Shown here piece by piece: positions 1-6,540 of a DNA stretch of 64,000 nucleotides. Within the stretch, counting starts at the first letter, position 1, and each line of letters opens with the position of its first letter. Source of the stretch: Mangrovimicrobium sp033283325. Its GTDB lineage: Bacteria; Pseudomonadota; Gammaproteobacteria; Pseudomonadales; Halieaceae. The stretch spans positions 806,001 through 870,000 of the forward strand of contig JAWMQO010000001.1 in NCBI GenBank assembly GCA_033283325.1, given 5' to 3'. The notes below the pieces were generated by a model, which was not told the origin of the DNA, did not search any database, and saw only the letters and a program-made list of their open reading frames with translations. Made by a program: the position numbers and the translations under genes.

Positions 1-856
1 CGTGCAATACACGCCCACCCTGGCGGGAGCTTTCTCTTTCAACCTGTCCTTCACCAACGACGACAGTGATGAAAACCCCTATAACTTCACCGTCTCCGGT
101 ACGGCAACCAGCGCCCCGGAGATCTCAGTCGCCGAGACCGGACTGGGACAGGGTGCCGTTGCTGATGGCGGCACACTCGCGCAGGGAAGTCAGACGGTGG
201 GTGGTGCGACGACTCTCACCTTCACCGTCACCAATTCCGGTACGACGGATCTCACCATTGCCACCGCTACCTCGTCGAGTGTCAGCAATGTGACTGTGAA
301 CTCAATCTCCGTGCCCGGCTCGAACACTGTCTCAGCCGGCGGTGGTACCACGACCTTTACCGTGCAATACACGCCCACCCTGGCGGGAGCTTTCTCTTTC
401 AACCTGTCCTTCACCAACGACGACAGTGATGAAAACCCCTATAACTTCACCGTCTCCGGTACGGCAACCAGCGCCCCGGAGATCTCAGTCGCCGAGACCG
501 GACTGGGACAGGGTGCCATTGCTGATGGCGGCACACTCGCGCAGGGAAGTCAGGCGGCGGGTAGTGCAACGACACTCACCTTCACCGTCACCAATTCCGG
601 TACGACGGATCTCACCATTGCCACCGCTACCTCGTCGAGTGTCAGCAATGTAACTGTGAACTCGATTTCCGTGCCGGGCTCGGCCACTGTCTCCTCCAGC
701 GGCGGCACCACGACCTTTACCGTGCAATACACACCCACCTTGGCGGGGTCTTTCTCGTTCGACCTGTCCCTCACCAACGACGACAGTGATGAAAACCCCT
801 ATAACTTCACCGTCTCCGGTACGGCAACCGGCGCCCCTGAGATCTCAGTCGCCGAA
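1..856 (+). repeat. 360-bp in-frame tandem repeat
   Basis: The bases starting 'cgtgcaatacac' recur at 1, 361 and 721, an exact 360-bp period. Units 1-360 and 361-720 differ at only a few positions; the third, from 721, is more diverged and stops at about 856. Each unit encodes one choice-of-anchor D domain of 120 residues. Near identity at the DNA level points to recent duplication or gene conversion. Confidence 0.9.
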
Positions 857-976
857 GCTGTGCCCATCCCCGGGCTGCTGCTGATGCCACTGGGGCTCGC
901 GCTCATGCTGCTTGGCTTGCGGTTTATCCACGAAAACAAAAACAGGGGACAGACCACAGTTTCCAGTGATCCTTAG
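2..976 (+). CDS. choice-of-anchor D repeat protein with C-terminal sorting tail (5' truncated by window)
   Basis: The reading frame is open from the window edge, so the true start lies upstream. The protein consists of about 120-residue units containing 'TLTFTVTNSGTTDLTI' and 'NDDSDENPYNF', typical of choice-of-anchor D beta-sandwich domains of surface or secreted proteins. The tail has a short 'VPIPG' motif, a hydrophobic helix (LLLMPLGLALMLLGL) and a basic stretch, the layout of PEP-CTERM/IPTL-type exosortase signals. The last ~13 residues (from about NKNRG on) are encoded by the left end of the adjacent RAYT element, so the native C-terminus has probably been replaced. A role in cell-surface display is inferred from the family. 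No exosortase gene is in this window. Confidence 0.8.
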   Translation: MQYTPTLAGAFSFNLSFTNDDSDENPYNFTVSGTATSAPEISVAETGLGQGAVADGGTLAQGSQTVGGATTLTFTVTNSGTTDLTIATATSSSVSNVTVNSISVPGSNTVSAGGGTTTFTVQYTPTLAGAFSFNLSFTNDDSDENPYNFTVSGTATSAPEISVAETGLGQGAIADGGTLAQGSQAAGSATTLTFTVTNSGTTDLTIATATSSSVSNVTVNSISVPGSATVSSSGGTTTFTVQYTPTLAGSFSFDLSLTNDDSDENPYNFTVSGTATGAPEISVAEAVPIPGLLLMPLGLALMLLGLRFIHENKNRGQTTVSSDP

Positions 977-1903
977 CCAAGATATCGGCACCGCTAACCC
1001 CCCTAAACAGGCAAATGAATCCTTTTCGCCCCATTATTTGAAGTCTGCCACCACCGGCTATAGCCTTCCTGATCAGAACATAATTTCCGAATGACGCAAG
1101 AGGACAAGGAGGTCCCGGGTGCCAAGGCGGGCGCGTATCGCCGTGCCAGGAATCCCCTTGGCACATCATCCAGAGAGGCAACAATCGCAGTGCCTGCTTC
1201 TTCTCGGATTCCGACTATGAGTGTTATCTGTCGACGCTAGAGCAGGTGGCAGGGATACACGGATGTGCGGTACACGCATACGTACTGATGACGAACCATG
1301 TGCATCTTCTGCTTACGCCCGAGAGACGTGATAGCGCCGCACTCATGATGAAGAATCTGGGCCAGCGTTATGTGCAGTACATCAACCGTACCTATCGACG
1401 TAGCGGAACCTTGTGGGAGGGTCGTTTCAAGTCCTGTCTCGCAAGGGAGGAGGCCTATGTGCTCACCTGTTACCGGTATATCGAACTCAATCCCGTCAGG
1501 GCGAAAATGGTCGAATCTCCCGGAGACTACCCGTGGTCCAGCTATAGGTACAATGCGGCCGGCAAAGCGAGCTCGCTATTGACGCCGCATCGCCATTACC
1601 TTGGATTGGGCGAAAACAACATTGCTCGACAGGAAAACTACCGGTCTCTTGTCAGTGTGGACCTCGATCCGAGAAAGGTGCAGTAGGTTCGTTCAGCGAC
1701 CAATGGGAACTTTGTACTGGGTAGCAGCCGCTTCCAGGAGCAGATGGCGGAAACGCTGGGGCGCCGTGTCGTACCGGGTGTGAGTGGCAGGCCGCGAAAA
1801 GACAACTGAAGGCTGTTTTCCTATTACTGCTCCCTGTGAGATGTCGGCGCTTGTTGTCAAATATTCGCAGCCTGGAAAACCGTGGTCTGTCCCCGGTTTT
1901 CAG
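940..1903 (+). mobile_element. REP-associated (RAYT-type) transposase element with inverted ends
   Basis: The left end (940-966) contains 'aggggacagaccacagtttc'. The right end (1872-1903) contains its near reverse complement around 'ccgtggtctgtccccggttt'. The ends enclose about 0.96 kb with one decayed Y1-family transposase gene. Ends of this kind, whose translation gives 'TGDRPRFS'-like peptides, commonly accompany Y1_Tnp/RAYT genes in Gammaproteobacteria (family knowledge). The left end lies inside the 3' end of the preceding gene and supplies its stop codon. No target-site duplication was identified. Confidence 0.7.
1119..1809 (+). pseudogene. Y1/REP-associated tyrosine transposase, broken by a frameshift and an in-frame stop
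   Basis: Reading from GTG 1119 gives the family N-terminus (PRRARIAVPGIP). The expected continuation 'WHIIQRGNNRSACFF' is one base out of frame: there is an extra T near 1158-1159. The rest of the catalytic domain follows from 1159, including the HUH motif 'NHVHLLL' and 'RYIELNPVRA'. A TAG at 1684-1686 then interrupts the frame. Beyond it the same frame still encodes the conserved tail 'ATNGNFVLGS...LGRRV...GRPRK', ending at TGA 1807-1809. With two independent lesions the gene is presumably non-functional. Mobilisation would need a transposase in trans. Confidence 0.85.
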
Positions 1904-1921
1904 TGTTGTAGACAGATAGAT

Positions 1922-2016
1922 TAGGCTGTTTTGGCGGGTTGTACCATGGTTTTTCAGCACGCCACTAAATAGCAGTCTTCAGGCAATCATCACTAGACAA
2001 AAAGGGCTTTGACCCC
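1922..2016. repeat. cassette-boundary repeat, copy 1 (A + B units)
   Basis: Unit A (about 1922-1954) contains 'gggttgtaccatggttttt'. After a spacer comes unit B (1986-2016), containing 'aaaaagggctttgacccc'. Both units recur in the same order at 4937-5053, and B recurs at 8983. A further 'cacccctttaatctctg' stretch at 2051-2067 runs into the 3' end of the next minus-strand gene. The spacing and repeated position downstream of gene clusters suggest module boundaries. Confidence 0.65.
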
Positions 2017-2056
2017 ACTGCTGTTCCTCCCGAAAGATCGAAAACGTCTCACCCCT

Positions 2057-2749
2057 TTAATCTCTGTCCTCCGCGCAAAACTTCCGAATATCAGCCCCCA
2101 CCGACTCGAAGACGGATCTCTTGTAGTTAGTACTTGAGAAGTGTGGCGCCCCATAGATTAGTGTTTCTCGTACACTTTTCATGGGCCCTAAACTGAATTG
2201 ATCTGGCAACCAGGAGAAAACGTCATACCTTTTGTTGGCTTCTTGCATATATTGACTAAAAAGGGACTTTGAAAGCACGACCATGCGGCGGGCACCAGAC
2301 GAGACCAACATATCAATTTTTTCGGCGTGATCTACATCAAACAGAGACCAAAACTTTGAAGGATCAGTCCGCCCTGTGGTTGGAATAGGCAATATCTCGA
2401 TAAAAGAGACCTTTTCAGCATAGGATTCGTCCAATCCCAACCACGTGAATTTTCGATGGTACGGTACACCACCTGTAGTTTTATTTAATGGATAGGTCCC
2501 CAGTAGAAAAGGATGATGAACGCCGTACGTTTTCCAGAAGGATACGCCATCCCTGTGGTATTCGCTAATTACAGCCATAAAGTCGGGATGCTCTCCAATC
2601 TGGGGCGAGTAGTTTGCATCAAGACCAAAGAATATAACTTGTGCTTGTTTGGGGACCTGGCCCTGGAAGGGAATTTCCTGAGAGGAGAAAATCTCATTCA
2701 ACTCGATAGATTCATGTTTCCCGTAACTATCTGGCAATTTTCCGCTCAT
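2057..2749 (-). CDS. hypothetical protein, possible uracil-DNA-glycosylase-fold relative
   Basis: This is a 230-residue soluble protein with no signal peptide. I chose ATG 2749 because 'caggaggaact' immediately precedes it; an upstream ATG at 2803 would overlap the preceding gene by 31 bp and has no such site. 'VIFFGLDANYSP' near the N-terminus and 'YGAPHFSS' near the C-terminus vaguely resemble the first and last motifs of UDG-superfamily proteins, but the match is weak and the fold is a guess. It is the last gene of a four-gene same-strand cluster with GIY-YIG, HNH and Mrr-like nucleases, so a role in DNA processing or defence is inferred. It has lower GC than the housekeeping genes. Confidence 0.5.
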   Translation of the reverse strand: MSGKLPDSYGKHESIELNEIFSSQEIPFQGQVPKQAQVIFFGLDANYSPQIGEHPDFMAVISEYHRDGVSFWKTYGVHHPFLLGTYPLNKTTGGVPYHRKFTWLGLDESYAEKVSFIEILPIPTTGRTDPSKFWSLFDVDHAEKIDMLVSSGARRMVVLSKSLFSQYMQEANKRYDVFSWLPDQFSLGPMKSVRETLIYGAPHFSSTNYKRSVFESVGADIRKFCAEDRD

Positions 2750-2772
2750 AGTTCCTCCTGCTGAAAGTGTCC

Positions 2773-3390
2773 TTATCGGTCTGTTGCTTTCAATTTCTTG
2801 CAATAGACCGGAAGCTCTCTGGCCTTTTGGCGAGCGGACCTCCTTGCCTGAGATAGAGTGTGATAAAAGGGGTGAAGTTTGTTCATACTGAGATTCAAAG
2901 GTAAGTACAGCTGGCCTACCGCCGCACGCTCAATTACCCAGGGAGCTTCATGTTGCACCCAGCAGACTGATGCGTTCTGATCCAGCCACTCGGATAGTAG
3001 ATCCTCTCCCTCAGAAAAGTGCATTCGCTCGGTCTTGCCATTTCTCCGCAGCTGGATTCCCAAAGTGGGGGACAACAGGCAACCTAGAGACAGGCGTAAT
3101 GTGGAGCCTGATGCGTTCCCATTCATATGCCCTCGAATTCGCTTTCGAAGATTATTTTTACTAGCTTTACCCCCATGTGTTTTCGCCTCACTGGGTGAAA
3201 TTCCAACGTAAAGCAGACGAAGCCCATTCGATTCATTGCACCTGTTCCAGTCGATCTCGGGGGAGGGAGTCGTCTTGAAATACCAGGCGTAGATACCTGG
3301 CTCGGCTGGAACTCTGGACTCTCGACCCAGCACGTCTTTCCTCAGGAAAAGATGCCTCGGTTTGACTAAGTGAGCAATAGTTTCATCCAT
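2773..3390 (-). CDS. GIY-YIG nuclease-like protein
   Basis: A 205-residue protein. 'PGIYAWYF' near residue 31 and 'LLYVGIS' near residue 60 give the GIY...YVG pair that defines GIY-YIG endonuclease domains. They are followed by 'LRKRIRGHM', which supplies the conserved Arg/His region. The C-terminal half, with 'IERAAVGQLYLPLNLS', fits the glutamate and hydrophobic core of small stand-alone members. The start ATG has 'aaggaa' upstream. It lies 23 bp before the next gene in the same direction, in a run of predicted nucleases. DNA cleavage is family knowledge; the target is unknown. Confidence 0.65.
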   Translation of the reverse strand: MDETIAHLVKPRHLFLRKDVLGRESRVPAEPGIYAWYFKTTPSPEIDWNRCNESNGLRLLYVGISPSEAKTHGGKASKNNLRKRIRGHMNGNASGSTLRLSLGCLLSPTLGIQLRRNGKTERMHFSEGEDLLSEWLDQNASVCWVQHEAPWVIERAAVGQLYLPLNLSMNKLHPFYHTLSQARRSARQKARELPVYCKKLKATDR

Positions 3391-3440
3391 AGTCGAGAAT
3401 TCCTTTTCGGGTCAGGCCAACTAGCGCTCTGACTCAGGCC

Positions 3441-4061
3441 TCATTTTTGGGCCAATAATCTTTCTAATCCATCCCATGTTGACTTGATAGGTTCCCGATT
3501 CCTGGGGTCAACCAGCCCAACTTCTTCTATGAGGTAGTTCATCCTTCCATAATTGCATGGGGCGCACGTAATAACGATATTTGCGAGATCGTTATCTCCC
3601 CCTCGAGCATGCGGTACCAGATGATCATATTGTAGCCACATTGCTTGCAGCCCAGCGTGTTGCTGAACATTCTTCTTGCCCCAGTAGGCTTCATTTGGAT
3701 ATTGAGTGTTCAGGTAATCACGAACCTCTTTTCTTATCAGAGGTATGCCGCAAAATCGGCAATGGTATCCGTCTCTAGTATGTAGAACTCGCCTTTCATC
3801 TGCGTTCGGCATTCTCACTTCGGCGCGCTCTGCCTTGGGTATGACTGCCGGGTTACCAAGCGCTCTTTGGAGCTGAGTATAGACGCCACCTATACCCCAT
3901 ATGGCCTCAGTCCACTCACGAACAATTTCCATGTCTGACGCCACTATCAGCTTCTTGGCCAGTTTTGAATTACCCAGAAGATGTGCTGAAGCGGCAGCGT
4001 CTAGAAATATACTAGCGTCGTATATTTCAGGAATTGGCGGTTTCAGGCATTCGTTACGCAT
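3441..4061 (-). CDS. HNH endonuclease domain protein
   Basis: A 206-residue protein with a helical N-terminal part of about 90 residues and a C-terminal HNH domain. The domain shows a zinc CxxC pair ('HCRFCGI'), the core 'YDHLVPHARGGDNDLAN' and a second CxxC ('CAPCNYGRMN'), in the order of the family. The catalytic DH and the downstream Asn and Cys residues are all present, so it is probably active. It lies between the GIY-YIG gene and the Mrr-like gene on the same strand. Context suggests a restriction or defence cassette; the recognition target cannot be read from the sequence. Confidence 0.75.
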   Translation of the reverse strand: MRNECLKPPIPEIYDASIFLDAAASAHLLGNSKLAKKLIVASDMEIVREWTEAIWGIGGVYTQLQRALGNPAVIPKAERAEVRMPNADERRVLHTRDGYHCRFCGIPLIRKEVRDYLNTQYPNEAYWGKKNVQQHAGLQAMWLQYDHLVPHARGGDNDLANIVITCAPCNYGRMNYLIEEVGLVDPRNREPIKSTWDGLERLLAQK

Positions 4062-4100
4062 AGTCGATTAATAGTTATCGAAGTCGGAATATACGTGATT

Positions 4101-4892
4101 TCAAGTTAGTGATTCCGTATACCGACATTTTGGAAAACGACTACACCCCATAAAATCACTGCCTGCATTTGCGCCACGATGCGCCCGGCGGCGGACCAGC
4201 GGGGCAGAGCACCGTGGACATTGTGGCGATTTCTCTGGCTCTCGGTAAATTGGAAGCGTGTGCTGCTTTGGTGGATTTTGTACGCTCCCGGTTAGCGTTG
4301 CCAGGGTAGTGCCATCGACAAGATCAATTGGTTTGTCTTGTGCGAACACCTTCGCGTCTTCGGTAAATATTCCCGTACAGACGACAATTCCCGCGTCTGC
4401 GCCTTCCGAGGTCATAACACCAAACAATTCGCGAACAACCGATACGCCGACCTTGCGAGTATGCCAGTGTTTACATTGTACGAGCGTGAATCCGCCGTCC
4501 TTTGTCAGTCTAAGGTCGATACCTCCATCTGGCCCTAGAGAGGTGTTTTCGGCGACTCGGTACCCACGGCGGCGATATATTTCCGCTACAAGTTGCTCAA
4601 TCTCGCGCCAACCCAACTGACGGATTGAGCTTATACCAGTTTGGCGGTCAACCCGACGTCGTCGGTTTCGGCTATTCCATGCTGCAATTGGAGCGGGGAC
4701 AAGCAACAGACCTGCAAAGTAGGGCGCGGCGTTGGGTAAGACCTGCGCTAGGCCGCTTAGGATGGGGTTAGAGGCTGTAAGTGCTGGAATGATATAGGTC
4801 AAACCAACATAGGTCAGTGCCGACACCAATACACTTGCCCACCACGGAGCGACCATCAATAGATCGAACAAGCTCTCCTTTCGCCTGGGCAT
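4101..4892 (-). CDS. membrane-anchored Mrr-like restriction endonuclease with C-terminal zinc finger
   Basis: A 263-residue protein with three parts. First come two N-terminal hydrophobic segments (about residues 10-35 and 45-68). The middle is an Mrr_cat domain whose PD-(D/E)xK residues are seen in 'GPDGGIDLRL' and 'LVQCKHW'. The end is a topoisomerase-type zinc finger (CPRC...CSRFPKC). Mrr-family enzymes are type IV nucleases that cut modified DNA, while membrane-anchored forms with a zf-C4_Topoisom tail are widespread and largely uncharacterised. It is the promoter-proximal gene of the four-gene minus-strand cassette. A defence role is inferred from fold and neighbours. Confidence 0.75.
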   Translation of the reverse strand: MPRRKESLFDLLMVAPWWASVLVSALTYVGLTYIIPALTASNPILSGLAQVLPNAAPYFAGLLLVPAPIAAWNSRNRRRRVDRQTGISSIRQLGWREIEQLVAEIYRRRGYRVAENTSLGPDGGIDLRLTKDGGFTLVQCKHWHTRKVGVSVVRELFGVMTSEGADAGIVVCTGIFTEDAKVFAQDKPIDLVDGTTLATLTGSVQNPPKQHTLPIYREPEKSPQCPRCSAPLVRRRAHRGANAGSDFMGCSRFPKCRYTESLT

Positions 4893-4936
4893 GGGATTCC
4901 TTTCTGCCGGTATTTAGCGTTGTGGCTAAGTAGAGT

Positions 4937-5053
4937 AAGCTGCTTTGGTGGGTTGTACCATGGTTTTTTTACTATGCTTTGAGCGCGAGATCGGGGATGG
5001 CTATATGTTTAGCAGGTAATCAGATTCAGCCAAAAAGGGCTCTGAACCCTTTA
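4937..5053. repeat. cassette-boundary repeat, copy 2 (A + B units)
   Basis: Unit A ('gggttgtaccatggttttt', about 4950-4970) and unit B ('aaaaagggctctgaaccctt', 5032-5051) repeat copy 1 in the same order and orientation with a longer spacer. Unit B ends about 30 bp before the 3' end of the minus-strand ImmA gene, as copy 1 does for the cluster ending at 2057. Confidence 0.65.
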
Positions 5054-5084
5054 TTCGTTTCAGCGCTATTCTAACAAGTGCGCT

Positions 5085-5903
5085 CTAAAAATGAGGTTCT
5101 TCCCAATCATCATCTTCTACATCCAGTTCTTCTTCCTCGACAAGGAGCAGCGTCATCGTCCGATCAAATTCTTCGTTCCGAATTGAGCAGTAGCGAATTG
5201 CATTTGGGAGTCCTCTGGGATTCAGAATAAAATCTGTAGCGTCACACTCCCCCATCTCATCGGGCAGTGTTCCTCTCATATCGGGAAAGGTAACAAGATT
5301 GGAAGGAAATGGCGTAGTATCAATATAAGTTTTAAATGAGCTAGAGAACGTAGGCGTCCACATAACATTGTCTTTGTGTATCACCAAAGCGCACTGATCC
5401 TGGGAGATGCTGACCAGTCGCCTAGCTGCGGCCTCAAGAGATGCACCAGTATCTGCTGAAATTTCATCTATCAAACTCCAGGATAAATCGTTACGGGATA
5501 CTTTATTTCCGATTAATGACCTGGGCATTAGCAGTGCTGAGGCAAATTCGTTTGCCTCTTTCTCGAAGGCCTGATTATTTCCATTAGAACTCAATTCTAA
5601 TTCTGAACACGTAAATGCTGACTGCTTCCCAGTGAATATATGGAGCAGGACGTGCCCGACCTCATGAAATCCAGTGAATTTTTTTCTTCCTGGGTTTGAA
5701 ATTTCGGAATTAACTACGACTTCAATTTGATCTCCATGCGATATTGAAATTCCGCAGACTCCGGGAGTGGTTAACAGCTCTTCGCGGTAATTTACTTTAT
5801 GCTCTGCAGTCGATATCTCATGGCAAACTAGTTTGGGTTTGATAGGGAGTGAAAGTCCTAAGTCGGATACCAGATTTTCAGCTTCACTTTCTGCCGGGGT
5901 CAA
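5085..5903 (-). CDS. ImmA/IrrE family metallopeptidase
   Basis: A 272-residue protein. The zinc protease motif 'HEVGH' (H80, E81, H84) and the downstream 'FEKEANEFASALLMP', which supplies the third ligand, are characteristic of ImmA/IrrE peptidases. In mobile elements these cleave a partner XRE repressor to derepress genes. The apparent TTG start at 5903 lies inside the 3' end of the XRE gene, so the pair is translationally coupled. The C-terminus is acidic (EEEELDVEDDDWEE). Its divergent position next to the E2-E1/JAMM operon suggests that it controls that operon, although this is inference. The TTG start is uncertain by a few codons. Confidence 0.85.
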   Translation of the reverse strand: MTPAESEAENLVSDLGLSLPIKPKLVCHEISTAEHKVNYREELLTTPGVCGISISHGDQIEVVVNSEISNPGRKKFTGFHEVGHVLLHIFTGKQSAFTCSELELSSNGNNQAFEKEANEFASALLMPRSLIGNKVSRNDLSWSLIDEISADTGASLEAAARRLVSISQDQCALVIHKDNVMWTPTFSSSFKTYIDTTPFPSNLVTFPDMRGTLPDEMGECDATDFILNPRGLPNAIRYCSIRNEEFDRTMTLLLVEEEELDVEDDDWEEPHF

Positions 5904-6252
5904 CTGACTTCTCCTTCATACTTTTAACAATTCCTTTTATCAGCTGTTGGTCAGCTTCACTTAAATCTAGGATGTCGCCATGGTCGCGGAAAAACGCCTG
6001 CGCCTCATTTGAAATTTGCGTAGAAGTAGGACTGTCATCTCCGGTTAGCTCCCTGACGGTCACTTTGAGCGCACTAGCCAGCTTTCTGCTGACAATTAAA
6101 GAGGGTAAGCGGTCCCCTTTTTCCAGCAAACTTATAGCTGCACTCGTTACGTCTGCCTGCCGAGCAAGCTCAGACTGCGACCATCCCGCCTCCAATCTTA
6201 ACTGTTTGATTTTATTAGATATATAAGCTGCTTGGGCCTTTTTATCCGCCAT
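5884..6252 (-). CDS. XRE-family helix-turn-helix repressor
   Basis: A 122-residue protein with an N-terminal HTH_XRE domain ('QLRLEAGWSQSELARQADV', then 'AISLLEKGDRLPS'), about residues 13-70. A C-terminal helix-rich tail follows, expected to contact the partner peptidase. It overlaps the ImmA/IrrE gene by 20 bp. A perfect inverted repeat (TTAAC-4-GTTAA) lies 4 bp upstream of its start codon and could be its own operator. It most likely represses itself and the divergent conjugation operon until relieved by its partner; this is inference from XRE-ImmA pairs in general. Confidence 0.85.
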   Translation of the reverse strand: MADKKAQAAYISNKIKQLRLEAGWSQSELARQADVTSAAISLLEKGDRLPSLIVSRKLASALKVTVRELTGDDSPTSTQISNEAQAFFRDHGDILDLSEADQQLIKGIVKSMKEKSVDPGRK

Positions 6253-6256
6253 ATCG

Positions 6257-6295
6257 TTAACCCTTGTTAAAGTTCATCAAAAATAGCTGTTGACA
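6257..6295. promoter_or_regulatory. candidate operator and -35 element between the XRE gene and the divergent operon
   Basis: A TTAAC-CCTT-GTTAA dyad occupies 6257-6270 and a consensus-like TTGACA -35 hexamer (plus strand) lies at 6290-6295. No convincing -10 box follows at 16-18 bp. A further near-perfect palindrome, TGTAG-C-CTACA, lies at about 6312-6322. These are the only dyads in the 168-bp divergent gap. Their use by the XRE protein is inferred. Confidence 0.35.
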
Positions 6296-6420
6296 GTGGG
6301 TCAATCATGATTGTAGCCTACAACTGAAGTTACAGGCATTCGAAAACACCTGTTTACTCAAAGAAGTTGTTCTTCTTTTTAAGGATATGTATCGACCAAA
6401 TCTTCGAAAGGTAATCCAAT

Positions 6421-6537
6421 ATGAGCAGAGACAATTCAAATCGTCCCCCCGAAAACCCTGGAAAAGGCCACGGCCACGGCCACGGTCATGGTAGGCCTGA
6501 CACCCCACCGAAGCCGCCCAAACGTCCGGTAGGGTAG
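6421..6537 (+). CDS. 38-residue His/Gly- and Pro-rich peptide ending in glycine, first gene of the E2-E1/JAMM operon
   Basis: The ATG at 6421, with 'gaaagg' upstream, opens a 38-codon frame ending at TAG 6535-6537, only 3 bp before the GTG of the E2-E1 gene. The peptide has a polar N-terminus, a 'GHGHGHGHG' block and a 'PPKPPKRPVG' end. It is too short for a beta-grasp fold. Bacterial ubiquitin-like operons normally begin with the modifier gene, and modifiers end in Gly. This could therefore be a minimal modifier or a conjugation substrate, the stub of a lost ubiquitin-like protein (some begin with Gly/His-rich leaders), or a non-coding coincidence. I do not recognise it as a known family. 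Confidence 0.45.
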   Translation: MSRDNSNRPPENPGKGHGHGHGHGRPDTPPKPPKRPVG

Positions 6538-6540
6538 ACG

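Noticed and set aside
1..856. CRISPR or satellite DNA
   Set aside because: The repeat unit is 360 bp, in frame, contiguous and encodes protein domains; there are no spacers.
1601..1783. Separate 60-codon gene after the transposase
   Set aside because: It is out of frame with the conserved transposase tail, which lies in the original frame beyond the TAG at 1684.
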